64,000 nucleotides of DNA from Canibacter zhuwentaonis. Its GTDB lineage: Bacteria > Actinomycetota > Actinomycetes > Actinomycetales > Microbacteriaceae. Positions 1-8,477 of the stretch are shown here, piece by piece (the first letter of the stretch is position 1; each line of letters begins with the position of its first letter). The notes beneath the pieces are model-generated. The model ran no database searches. It saw only the letters and a program-made list of their open reading frames with translations, and had not been told where the DNA came from. The stretch spans positions 1 through 64,000 of the forward strand of contig NZ_JAHDSZ010000001.1 of the NCBI RefSeq assembly GCF_018531145.1, given 5' to 3'. A program made the position numbers and the translations under genes.

Positions 1-114
1 AGCAACGGTTTGCCCTGTTTGCGCACTAACTAGTGTGCTGAACACCAGCGCTAGTGTGAGAATGTTTGAAACAACACCCCGTGCCTGCAACAGCAAAGAA
101 ACCACACCAGTCAA
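1..114 (-). CDS. Surface protein, N-terminal signal peptide only (runs off left edge)
   Basis: Read on the minus strand, a TTG at 114-112 begins an open frame that leaves the window. A GGAGG lies about five bases upstream of this TTG, and the frame is closed by stops further upstream. The 38 visible residues form a signal peptide: a long hydrophobic stretch (ILTLALVFSTLVSA) followed by a likely cleavage site, then QTGQTVA. The last 20 bases (1-20) are identical, as reverse complement, to 3872-3891, where the plus-strand adhesin cassette begins. This is therefore probably the expressed, full-length member of the adhesin family, and the only copy seen here with an export signal. The rest of the protein lies outside the window. 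Confidence 0.7.
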   Translation of the reverse strand, partial: MTGVVSLLLQARGVVSNILTLALVFSTLVSAQTGQTVA

Positions 115-187
115 AACAACCTCCAAATAAACACCTGAAACCTGTGAAAGCTCCAAGCTTTAGCTTTAACAAAACAAATCCACTATT

Positions 188-216
188 AAACTACCTTCCG
201 CACCGCTAAAAGTCAA
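188..216 (-). promoter_or_regulatory. Possible promoter of the left-edge surface gene
   Basis: On the minus strand TTGACT (216-211) and TAGTTT (193-188) are separated by 17 bases and lie about 75 bases upstream of the TTG start. The -35 is good and the -10 is weak. This is a pattern match only. Confidence 0.3.
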
Positions 217-251
217 ACCAGTATAACCTCAAAACTTTGATTACACCTAAA

Positions 252-290
252 AAGAGGGGGTGCGGGCTGGAACAGCCCGCACCCCCTCTT
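252..290 (-). terminator. Strong hairpin terminator
   Basis: A perfect 18-bp stem (252-269 with 273-290) closes a three-base loop and is followed on the minus strand by TTTT. It lies downstream of the anchor relic and upstream of the next surface gene. It fits a terminator for leftward transcription of the antigen array, insulating the expressed gene at the left edge. Confidence 0.75.
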
Positions 291-364
291 GACCTAGAAA
301 TTGGCTTAACCTTGTGCTCTTAACACCCAGTCAGGGGCTGACTAACTCAACCACGCCGTTCACC

Positions 365-480
365 CTACCCGTGACCGTCTGCGTGCCGCAAACAGGCTAT
401 AACACCCTTTACAAGCACACCAGCGCTGGTTAGATACAGCCACCACACACTGTCTGTACGCGCTATAAACCCACTAAAAC
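365..480 (-). pseudogene. Relic of a sortase-anchor C-terminus
   Basis: The minus strand reads WWLYLTSAGVLVKGVIACLRH before a stop at 367-365. This aligns with the membrane anchor of the plus-strand adhesin at about 5743-5800 (DWLYLTGAGVLVIGVVAGRY). Upstream of it the LPLTGG-equivalent codons are scrambled, and a lysine now sits inside the hydrophobic segment. It is a non-functional 3' end of another family member, lying just before the hairpin terminator as a real gene end would. Confidence 0.65.
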
Positions 481-804
481 AAGACCATCCCCTATACGCA
501 ACTAACAAGGGTGCGGATTGGAACGGCCTACCACCTCCCCTTTTTCTTGTGTAGTCTAGAAATCAACTAATCTAACCTTGTGCCTTAAATCTTGACCAGC
601 GGACGTTAATTGTTTTATATACGCGGGGGTGAAAGTTACGCCACAAAAAATTACAGCATGGTTATCGCCATGAAAATTTAAGTATCAAGCGTTATATGAT
701 GCGCTGAATGAGTTTTAAGATTGAGTGATTACGAAGGTAGCCAAAGAAATAGTAGAGCGCAGCTTTTTGACTTCACTATTAAAAATTTAGTTTTCAAGAA
801 ATGA

Positions 805-3030
805 TTAAACTGTGCAGCATACTACTTGAACATCTTTTGGGGCTTTAATTTCTTTTATGCTGTATGTGCCGGCTTTAACCGGGATGGGTGAAACTAGTTT
901 ACCCGTATCGCGTGTTATAAGGGTTTCTTGTAGGTCTACTTTAGTTGTGCAGGTGTTACCGGTGTAGAGTTCGAAGGTTGCGCCTGATATTGCGATCATG
1001 GTGTCTTTAACATATTTTTGTATATCAAAGTACCCGTAGATGAGGGTTGGTGCACCACCCGGACCACCACCCGGGTCTGTAGGGGTTTGCTGTGTAGTGC
1101 CACCTCCATCAGAAGTTTCGATCTTCACCTTAGCGGTGTTTACAATCTTCCCGGGTTTATTAACTTTGGTTGTGATTGTGAATGTAACAGTCTCACCTCC
1201 CCTAAGGGTTGTTGTGTCATCTAAGTGACCTTCTAGGTTTCGACCCCCGTCACCTGTGGCGGTAACGGTTACACCAACCTCCATGCCGTCAACCTGCGCG
1301 GTAGTTTCAACGTATTCTAGGTCTTCCTGTAGCTGGTCTGTGAAGCTTACCTCTGTGAATGTTTCACCTTGTGGGAGTTCTGGTAGTACTTGTGTGATAG
1401 TCCAGGTGACACTGTCACCGAGTTTTATGGCGTTTGTATCGTCTAGGGTTTTAGTTGGTTTAGCGCTAACAGTGTTTTTTGGGTAGACGTGTACGTTATA
1501 GTTCCACGTGTTGTTGCCGTTTGGGTGGGGTACGGTAACAATAAAAGGCGCAGCCTTTTTAACCACATTATCGGGAGCCTGGGTTTCTGTAACCAGATAA
1601 GCACCAATATCAAGATCACTGAATGTGGCTTCCCCGTTATCGTTTGTTGTTTGGGTAGTTTCAGACCCCGCTACTACCCTGTTTTTAGCTTGATCAACGG
1701 TTAAATTTTTAAGCGTCATCCAGTCGGTGTTTTGTGTGAGATCAAGATCGAGTTTTTGAATCTTAAACTCTACCCCAGCAATCGCATCCCCCGCAGGGGG
1801 TGGGTTTTCAGGTTGTCCTGTGCCTGGGTTGCCTTGAGGGCCTTGCTGTTTGTGTTTGTGCACAATAGTTGTTTCGGTGGATACTTCGATTGGTATTTTT
1901 TCAACCTCCAGCCGTATTGTGGTGGTGCGTGGTGTGGTGATGTTTGATTCTGTTTGGGTGATCCGGTCGGGTGTTTTCCATCTCCAGCCTGCTGGAACAT
2001 CACCCTTGTTAATGGTTATCACACAGGTGCTACCTGCATCAACCATGTTGTTTAATTCTCTGTTCCATTTGCCGCCTGTTAGCTGGTTGTGTTTTAGAGT
2101 AAACATGATGTTACGCCTGTCTGATTGGCGTTGGGGGTTAATGCATAAAACCTGGCCTGTTACAACAATCTGTCCTTCGGTGAGTCCCACAGGTGTGAAC
2201 GAGGCTGTTAGCGTGGTTTTACGGGGAACAACACGAAACGTAGCGTCAGAAGGAATAGCGGTGAAATATTCTTGCACATCATTAACACGAGAATTGGTTT
2301 TAAAGTCGATGTAAATAAAATCTAAAACCCCATCAGCGGTAGTGGTAACTGTGTGGGATGTGTTGGGTGTGCCTGTGACTGTTCCTGTTATGTTAAGTTC
2401 CTCAAAAAGCTGGTACTCACCGCCGTCCTTATAGTGGGGGGTGGGTGTGGGGAAACTACCGGTGAGCGTGCGCGACTGTGTGTTGTAGCTCCATTGGAAA
2501 CCATCTTGTGTGCATTGCCTTTGGTTTGTGCAATCCTTTACCAAGAAGGGGCCTTTGTTGAGTGTTTCTTGTGAGATTGCAAACCCGGCGGGTAGTTGAA
2601 CACTGAAATTAACGTCACCAGTATAATTAAACACGTCGGGTTGAATATCCTGCACCTGCTGGTACGCCGCATCGTTGTAGCTGAATCTTACTTCGATGCT
2701 AGCTGCTTCACCGGGATAGTATTCTGTTTTGTCGGTTGTTGTTGTGCTTGTGACTAGATCCGCGATGGTGGTGCGGTTTATTCCGGCCGGTAGTTGTGTA
2801 GTGTGCGGGGGGTTTGTTGCTGGTTTGGTTTTGCTTGTGTTGTTTGCACCAGTGTTGCCTGGTAGTAGGCTGGTGGTAGTTGTGGTGGGTTTAACAGGTT
2901 CACCACCTGCTACTTGCAGCAGCGTGTTTTGCCCTGTTGCAACACCCACCCCAACGGTTTGCCCTGATTGGTAAACCACCCGGGCCACCACCCGGAATGG
3001 GTGTGACTGCGCCCGGTGATATTGACGCAA
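805..3030 (-). pseudogene. Adhesin-pilin chimeric surface cassette without signal peptide or anchor
   Basis: This is an open frame of 741 residues without an export signal. Residues about 21-388 are an adhesin-like Thr/Asn-rich region with paired cysteines (DCTNQRQC), 85-90% like the plus-strand copy by eye. At residue 388/389 (about base 1867) it switches abruptly to a pilin module. That module has IVHKHKQ, a CnaB E-box (YLVTET, 478-483) and the YPKN pilin motif (516-519), as in SpaH/EbpB major pilins. Residues 661-741 start a second SpaA-like domain with E-box YSIKEIKAP and stop before any LPxTG. The first 20 residues are out-of-frame pilin tail. It is either a silent donor cassette or a decayed chimera. 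Codon use is AC-rich, unlike the GCG-rich neighbours. Confidence 0.75.
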
Positions 3031-4980
3031 ACCAGCAGGGTTCGATTATTGTGCACAAACACAAACAACAAGGCCCTCAAGGCAACCCCGGCACAGGACA
3101 ACCTGAAAACCCACCCCCTCGAGGGGATGCGATTGCTGGGGTAGAGTTTAAGATTCAAAAACTCAATCTTAATCTCACAAAAAACACCGACTGGGAAACG
3201 CTTAAAACCCTAACCCCGGACGATGCTAAAAACAGGGTAGTTATGGGGTCTGAAACTATTAAAACAACAAACGACAACGGGGAAGCCACATTCAGTGATC
3301 TTGCTGTTGGTGCTTATCTGGTTACAGAAACCAATGCTCCCGATAATGTGGTTAAAAAGGCTGCGCCTTTTATTGTTACCGTCCCCCACCCAAACGGCAA
3401 CAACGCGTGGAACTATAACGTACACGTCTACCCAAAAAACACTGTCAGCGCTAAACCATCTAAAACCCTAGACGCTACAAACGCCACAAAAATCGGTGAC
3501 AGTGTCACCTGGACTATCACACAAGTACTACCAGAACTCCAACCAGGTGAAACATTCACAGAGGTAAGCTTCACAGACCAGCTACAGGAAGGCCTAGAAT
3601 ACGTTGCACCCACTACCGCGCAGGTAGACGGCACGGAGGTTGATGTAACCATTACATCCACAGGTGACGGAGGCCGAAACCTAGCAGGTCACTTAGATAA
3701 CCCAGAAAATCTCACAGGAGGTCAGACTGTTACATTCAAAATCACAACCAAAGTTAATGGCTCCGGGAAGATTGTAAACACCGCTAAGGTGAAGATCGAA
3801 ACTTCTGATGGAGGTGGCACTACACAGCAAACCCCAGACCCAGGACAGGGTGGTGGTCCGGGTGGTGCACCAAACAGGGCAAACCGTTGCTGGGGTGGGT
3901 GTTGCAGCCGGGCAAAACACCATGCTGCCAGTAGCAGGTGATAAACCTGTTAAACCCACCACAACTACTGCAAGCCTACAACCAAACAACACTGGTGCAA
4001 ACAACACAAGCAAAACCAAACCAGCAACAAACCCCCCACACACTACACAACTACCAGCCGGAATAAACCGCACCACCATCATCGCAGATCTAGTCACAAG
4101 CACAACAACAACCAGCAAACAACAATACTATCCCGGTGAAAAAGCCAGCATCCAAGTATCATTCAGGTATAACAATACGGCGTACCAGGAGGTGCAGGAT
4201 ATTCAATCCAATCAGGATTCGTATACTGTTAAAATCAACTTCAGTGTTCAACTACCCACCGGGTTTACAATCTCAAATGAAACACTCAACAGAGGCCCCT
4301 TCACAAGAGACTGCACAAACCGGTCGCAATGCACACAAGATGGTTTCCAATGGAACTACAACACACAGTCACGTACGCTCACCGGTAGTTTCCCCACACC
4401 CACCCCCCACTATAAGTACGGCGGTGAGTACCAGCTTTTTGAGGAACTTAACATAACAGGAACAGTAACAGGCACACCCAACACATCCCACACAGTTAGG
4501 ACTACCGCTAACGGGCTTTTAGATTTTACCTACATCGACAAAACCAATTCTCGTGTTAATGATGTGCAAGAACCTTTCACCGCCACTCCCTCTCAAGCGG
4601 TGTTTCGGATTGTACCCCGTAAAACGGTGTTGAAGGCTTCGTTTCAGCCTGTAGGGCTCACCGAAGGACAGGTTGTTGTAACAGGCGAGGTTTTATGCAT
4701 TAACCCCCAAGGCCAATCAGACAGGCGTACTAATCTTAGGTTTACTCTAAAACACAACGAACTAGCAGGCGGCAAATGGAACAGAGAATTAAACAACATG
4801 GTTGATGCAGGTAGCACCTGTGTGATAACCATTGTTAAGGGTGCTGTTCCAGCAGGCTGGAGATGGAAAACACCCGACCGTATCACCCAAACAGAATCAA
4901 ACATCACCAGCTCACGCACCGCCACAATACGGTTGGAGGTTGAAAAAATACCAATCGAAGTATCCACCGAAACAACCACC
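1030..4980. repeat. Large inverted repeat of adhesin and pilin modules
   Basis: The adhesin module occurs on the minus strand at about 1868-2970 and on the plus strand at about 3871-4975. The pilin module occurs on the minus strand at about 1035-1870 and on the plus strand at about 3040-3868. The arms diverge by a few to about 15 percent at protein level. Order differs: adhesin then pilin on minus, pilin then adhesin on plus. Such arms could support inversion or gene conversion. Confidence 0.8.
2937..3941 (+). pseudogene. Pilin cassette (SpaH/EbpB-type major pilin module), 5' and 3' truncated
   Basis: The recognisable pilin begins at about base 3000 with VTAPGDIDANQQGSI, the sequence expected just after a pilin signal peptide, but no signal peptide precedes it. 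It carries IVHKHKQ, the E-box YLVTET, WNYNVHVYPKNT with the YPKN lysine used for pilus polymerisation, and a second Ig-like domain ending near GGGPGGAP. At base 3871 the sequence switches to the start of the adhesin module in another frame, so the pilin frame soon stops. The second SpaA domain and the LPxTG found in complete pilins are absent. It cannot be exported or anchored as it stands; a donor cassette is the simplest reading. Confidence 0.75.
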
Positions 4981-5838
4981 CCCACACCAACAGTAGCCGC
5001 AGGCCAGCCGGTACGGGTAATATCAACAATCACAGCTACCGGTAACCAAGCTACTAACATCCCCGTTACAATCCAACTACCCCGGGACGGGTTTGTAAAC
5101 ACTGCCGCCACAGTAAACTCGGTATGCACTACCACTGGGCGTGCCACATGCCCCGGCCAGTGGGTGTACAACGCAAACGGTCACACGGTAACAGCAACCA
5201 TACCGCGGATTCCAGCCGGAGGTAGCATTAAAGTAACCGTTACAGGCAAAGCAGGGTTCTTCGATGCTAACAGCCGTAGTTTCACTGCAACCACTAGCAC
5301 GACGTTTACAGACGCTAACCAAAACAATAACCGTTCACAAGCAAGCTTTAATGTCACAAACAAAAGGGTCACAGTCTCACTTGTTGTCAGACCCGAAGGA
5401 GAACGCCCCACCACGGGTGTTGTGACAGTGTCGGGTAGTATCGACTGTGTTACCCCGTTTCAACATAACAATACTTTCACGTACAGGCTCAACTACGCCC
5501 AACTTACTAACGGCGCAGGGGCTTCCCAGGTTGTGGATAATAAGGTATGGGCTGGTAGCAACTGCACAGTAACAGTACTCAACATGACAGCCCCTGATGG
5601 TTGGGAGTTCACCAGCCAAACCCCGTCGGTGTATCAACTGCAACAGGTTATGATGGACGCCACAGTTCAACACACAGTTCGTTTACAACGCAAATTCATG
5701 GCCGTAGCACCACCACTACCACTCACCGGCGGAATCGCAACCGACTGGCTATATCTAACAGGAGCAGGCGTACTTGTGATTGGTGTTGTAGCCGGGAGAT
5801 ACAAAACCGCTACCCGATCCGCTTGTAAAAATCAGTGA
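3808..5838 (+). pseudogene. Adhesin cassette with LPLTG anchor, lacking signal peptide
   Basis: The open frame has 676 residues; the first 21 are out-of-frame pilin sequence, and the adhesin begins at residue 22 (base 3871) with QTGQTVAGVGV. Residues about 80-360 match the minus-strand adhesin. Residues about 385-520 form a DUF11-like repeat domain and 530-620 a further Ig-like domain with a cysteine pair. The C-terminus has LPLTGG (637-642), a hydrophobic segment and a basic tail, a standard sortase substrate. With no signal peptide it should not reach the wall; promoter and leader would have to come from elsewhere, as at 1-114. It could become expressed by recombination through the 20-base match to 1-20. 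Confidence 0.75.
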
Positions 5839-6340
5839 GTTCAGTTGCGCTTTGGCGTTTGTCGCCTGGGGGAGCGTGTTTAGTGATTTTGCCGTGTCAA
5901 TGGCGCGGTGGGCATCGCACAAGAGCTGCAGAATATTCGCTACCAGCGTCACCGGTTCGTAGCTTTCGTTGAGCACGCGCTTTGCGTACGTCTCGCACGC
6001 GAGCTTAAAATCCTGCTGCGCTGATATTTGCTCGCACCGTGGCTTATTTTCGCCGCTACAGAGCGAAGAATATCGTTGCTAGTAAGCCTCTTAAACACCG
6101 CCCAGGTGGGCGCAGCTCGCGCTGTTCTAAATCGGTCTTGTGCAGTGTTTTGCGGCGGTCTGCGCATATTTGCTCTGTAGCTGTGCGGGATCCTTGTCGA
6201 TTGTGAGCGTTTTGTCCTGCGCCGTTACAAGCCTGTAGTTTGGCAGTAGGTGGGCTGGCAGGCGCTCCGGCTCAAAATCTGCGGCGGTTACAGGAGCGCC
6301 TGCGGCGCGTCTAATTTCGAGCGCTAGAATCTCAAGGAGG
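5830..6340 (-). pseudogene. hrpA: Remnant of ATP-dependent helicase HrpA, C-terminal part
   Basis: Two minus-strand pieces match the C-terminal DUF3418 part of actinobacterial HrpA. The first (6340-6127) reads LLEILALEIRRAAGAP, then ADFEPERLPAHL and a stop. The second (about 6069-5830) includes ESYEPVTLVANILQLLCDAH and ends NAKAQLNSLIFTS. Stops and frame changes separate them, and the DEAH helicase core is absent. Identification rests on remembered family motifs such as FxPERLPxHL. The remnant abuts the 3' end of the adhesin cassette, so cassette insertion or expansion may have destroyed it. Confidence 0.65.
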
Positions 6341-6400
6341 GGAGGTGTATGCCAGCTGCTGACTCACGGGCAGCTGCGGGTTTAATTCTGCTGTGTGCGC

Positions 6401-6498
6401 TGCGGCGGTGTTCTCGGGAGCGGTTTCGGGCGCGGATGCGATTGTTGCTTCCTGCGCGGTTGCGGGCGTTGCTGCTGCGGTGGTGTTCTCGGGAGCGG
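6401..6498. repeat. Pair of 23-bp near-identical direct repeats
   Basis: The bases 6401-6423 and 6476-6498 match at 22 of 23 positions. They lie in an alanine-rich, non-coding-looking stretch between the hrpA remnant and the aldo-keto reductase. The rest of 6341-6581 shows nothing I recognise. Confidence 0.5.
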
Positions 6499-6581
6499 AT
6501 TTATGATGGGGCATTAGATGTTCAAGTTTAAGGGCTAAAGTTGCACGTGTTAATGTTTAGTGTTTTGGCGGGAGATAAACG

Positions 6582-7409
6582 ATGTTGCAAATTCCAGAAG
6601 TAAAATTGCGTGACGGTCGCAAAATACAGCAGTTGGGGGTGGGTACTTACAAACTTGAGCCTGCTAACACCTTAGAAATAGTGGGCGCGGCCCTTGAGCT
6701 TGGGTATCGGCACATCGATACCGCAAAAATATACCGTAACGAGGTCGAAGTGGGGCAGGCGCTTGCGACCAGTTCGGTTGCGCGCGATGATGTTTGGGTT
6801 ACAACTAAACTCTGGCACGACGAGCACGACGACGCAATAGGCGCGCTGCAACGCAGTCTTGAGCGGTTGCAGCTGGAGAGCGTAGATCTATTTCTGATCC
6901 ACTGGCCAGTTCCCAAGCTCGGCACGGCGTGGCGTGCATGGCAAGACATTATTGAGGCGCAGCAGCGCGGGCTTGTGAAAAGCATCGGCGTTTCTAATTT
7001 TGAGATCCCGCATTTGGAGCGGATCATGGCAGAGACCGGGGTTGTTCCCGCGGTTAATCAGATTGAAGTGCACCCGCACCATCAGCGCCGCAAGCTGCGC
7101 GATTTTTGTGCCGCGCACGAGATCGCCGTGGAGAGTTGGAGTCCGCTCGCCCGGGGCAGAGCTGAGCTGATGCAGGAGCGTGCGGTTGTTAAGGCCGCGC
7201 AGGCGCACAATGTCACCGCGGCGCAGGTTGTTTTGCGGTGGCATTTGCAGCACGGGCTGATTGTGTTTCCTAAGACGAGCCGGGTTGCGCGGCTCGCAGA
7301 AAACGCCAAGGCGCTAGATTTTGAGCTGACTAGTGAACAGATGCTCGAGCTTGACGCACTGGAAATTGTTGCGGCGAGCGGATCGAACCCGTACGATTTC
7401 AACGGCTAA
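6582..7409 (+). CDS. Aldo-keto reductase (2,5-diketo-D-gluconate reductase type)
   Basis: This is a cytoplasmic NADPH-dependent oxidoreductase of the AKR superfamily, 275 residues, the usual length. The catalytic tetrad is visible as D46 and Y51 (HIDTAKIY), K76 (TTKLW) and H107 (LIHWP). The family signatures KSIGVSNFE and the C-terminal VFPKTSRVARLAEN, which binds the cofactor phosphate, are present. It is preceded by GGGAG and ATG at good spacing. It stands alone, ending before a bidirectional terminator at 7655. Likely role is reduction of aldehydes or keto-sugars; the exact substrate cannot be read from sequence. Confidence 0.9.
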   Translation: MLQIPEVKLRDGRKIQQLGVGTYKLEPANTLEIVGAALELGYRHIDTAKIYRNEVEVGQALATSSVARDDVWVTTKLWHDEHDDAIGALQRSLERLQLESVDLFLIHWPVPKLGTAWRAWQDIIEAQQRGLVKSIGVSNFEIPHLERIMAETGVVPAVNQIEVHPHHQRRKLRDFCAAHEIAVESWSPLARGRAELMQERAVVKAAQAHNVTAAQVVLRWHLQHGLIVFPKTSRVARLAENAKALDFELTSEQMLELDALEIVAASGSNPYDFNG

Positions 7410-7540
7410 ACTTTCGCGGTTTTAGCCGGGTCTAGCCGGGTCGTCGCAGTTTTGGGTGTGTTGTCGCAGCTGGAGGCTTTCCTGGCTGCCGCAAACTGCA
7501 GCAACTCAGCCACCGCAGACGCCATTCAAATTGCCGCGAG

Positions 7541-7634
7541 CTTGGCTTAAACCAAGGCGGGCACACACGGGCATTGCTAAAACCAATGCGAGCACTGCCC
7601 AAACACACGCGGGCATTGCTCAAACCGCTGCAAA
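7541..7634. repeat. Degenerate 21-bp tandem repeat, four copies
   Basis: Units at 7541-7561, 7572-7592, 7593-7613 and 7614-7634 share the pattern CATTGCTAAAACCAATGCGAG with changes; ten bases interrupt after the first. They lie in the 290-base gap after the reductase. The gap holds only this repeat and the terminator. Confidence 0.55.
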
Positions 7635-7654
7635 CTTCGCTGCAAAACGAGGCT

Positions 7655-7685
7655 AAAATGGAGGGGGTAAGCCCCCTCCATTTTT
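7655..7685. terminator. Bidirectional hairpin terminator
   Basis: A 13-bp perfect stem (7655-7667 with 7672-7684) has a TAAG loop, with T-runs on both strands. It lies between the convergent reductase and GlsB-family genes and can serve both. Confidence 0.85.
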
Positions 7686-7699
7686 ATTTTCTTACGCGA

Positions 7700-7960
7700 T
7701 TATTTCTTTTTGCGAGTGATAAGACCCCACACAAAAAGCACGAGCAGCGAACCAAGGATGGCAAGCGCCCATGACTGGAAAGACCAGAAGTTTTCCAGGT
7801 TCAGGTTGAACAAGAGACCGCCGAGCCAGCCGCCAACGAGTGCTCCAACAACGCCGAGAATCATAGTTGCGAACCAGCCGCCACCCTGACGTCCCGGCAA
7901 AATTAGCTTAGCGATAGCACCAGCGATTAGACCCAGAATAATAAACGGAATAAAGCCCAT
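7700..7960 (-). CDS. GlsB/YeaQ/YmgE family stress-response membrane protein
   Basis: A small membrane protein of 86 residues with three hydrophobic segments and glycine-rich turns (LGLIAGAIAKLILPGRQGGG, then GVVGALVGGWLGGLL) and a basic tail RKKK. This is the transglycosylase-associated (PF04226) family. Such proteins rise under general stress in many bacteria, but their molecular job is unknown. A GAAAGG precedes the ATG at suitable spacing. It is monocistronic between a terminator and the region behind whiB1. Confidence 0.9.
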   Translation of the reverse strand: MGFIPFIILGLIAGAIAKLILPGRQGGGWFATMILGVVGALVGGWLGGLLFNLNLENFWSFQSWALAILGSLLVLFVWGLITRKKK

Positions 7961-8075
7961 GATTACAAACCTTTCAATAAAAGTAATGTATATTACAATA
8001 GTATAAGAAAAAGTGAACGAAAAATGAGGATTTCGTTAAACGTTGCCATCTTGTTATTAACCTGATGCGTGAACG

Positions 8076-8324
8076 TTATATCACTCGCCGCGCGCGAGCC
8101 GCACGACGTTTCAGAGTGCGCCGCTCTTCCTCACTAAGCCCACCCCAGACTCCAAAATCTTGATTAGAATCAAGCGCGTACCGCAGGCACATATCCGTTA
8201 CAACACAGCGGGCACACACGGCCTTAGCGGCTTCAATCTGATCCAGGGAGTTGCCAGTGGTGCCCGCGGGGAAGAACAGCTCAGGATCCACCGTCAAACA
8301 AGCGGCTTTTTCGCGCCAGTTCAT
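8076..8324 (-). CDS. whiB1: WhiB1-like iron-sulfur transcription factor
   Basis: An actinobacteria-specific regulator that binds a [4Fe-4S] cluster and usually acts with the primary sigma factor. The 82 residues show the four cluster cysteines C9, C37, C40 and C46, the turn GVWGG and a basic C-terminal DNA-binding tail RRTLKRRAARARR. Short length and the sequence DPELFFPAGTTG followed by CARCVVTDMC fit the WhiB1 branch (essential, nitric-oxide sensing in mycobacteria) better than WhiB2 or WhiB7. GAGGGAG precedes the ATG. An inverted repeat at 8362-8392 lies just upstream and may control it. Confidence 0.9.
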   Translation of the reverse strand: MNWREKAACLTVDPELFFPAGTTGNSLDQIEAAKAVCARCVVTDMCLRYALDSNQDFGVWGGLSEEERRTLKRRAARARRVI

Positions 8325-8361
8325 AATTGCTCCCTCTTGTGTAAAAGTTAAACACGAAACA

Positions 8362-8392
8362 TTTTAGAGTTTTGCTCAGCGCAACTCTAAAA
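8362..8392. promoter_or_regulatory. Inverted repeat in the whiB1 5' region
   Basis: TTTTAGAGTT (8362-8371) pairs perfectly with AACTCTAAAA (8383-8392), and pairing can continue inward with one mismatch and one wobble. It lies 38 bases upstream of the whiB1 start. It lacks a T-run on either side, so an operator or a leader RNA structure is more likely than a terminator. Confidence 0.45.
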
Positions 8393-8443
8393 CTATTCTG
8401 AAATAACATATTCGCACAAATAATTTACAATTTCAAGCATTTA

Positions 8444-8469
8444 TTTTTAGTTCGTGCAAAAACTAAAAA
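8444..8469 (-). terminator. AT-rich hairpin behind bcp
   Basis: TTTTTAGTT (8444-8452) pairs with AACTAAAAA (8461-8469) around an eight-base loop, immediately downstream of the bcp stop. Low GC makes termination strength uncertain. Confidence 0.4.
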
Positions 8470-8477
8470 CTTAATGG

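Larger units (their letters stand above)
251..600 (-). repeat. Degenerate duplication of the gene-end module
   Basis: The stretch 251-330 (hairpin, then CTAGAAATTGG and TAACCTTGTGC) is echoed at about 507-590 by a damaged hairpin, then CTAGAAATCAAC and TAACCTTGTGC. The second hairpin no longer pairs well. This looks like two successive gene ends left by recombination of surface-gene cassettes. The rest of the 690-base gap 115-804 holds the anchor relic and nothing else I can identify; 610-804 is AT-rich and featureless. Confidence 0.5.

Noticed and set aside
1018-2974. Plus-strand open frames opposite the minus adhesin-pilin cassette
   Set aside because: They mirror the coding strand, have no ribosome site or family motif, and the minus reading is clearly the protein-like one.
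3800-3945. Programmed frameshift joining the pilin and adhesin frames
   Set aside because: No slippery sequence or downstream structure, and the shift coincides with a cassette border shared with other copies.
6349-6531. 60-codon open frames on both strands before the aldo-keto reductase
   Set aside because: Alanine or arginine-rich shadows around a short repeat; no motif and no conserved start.
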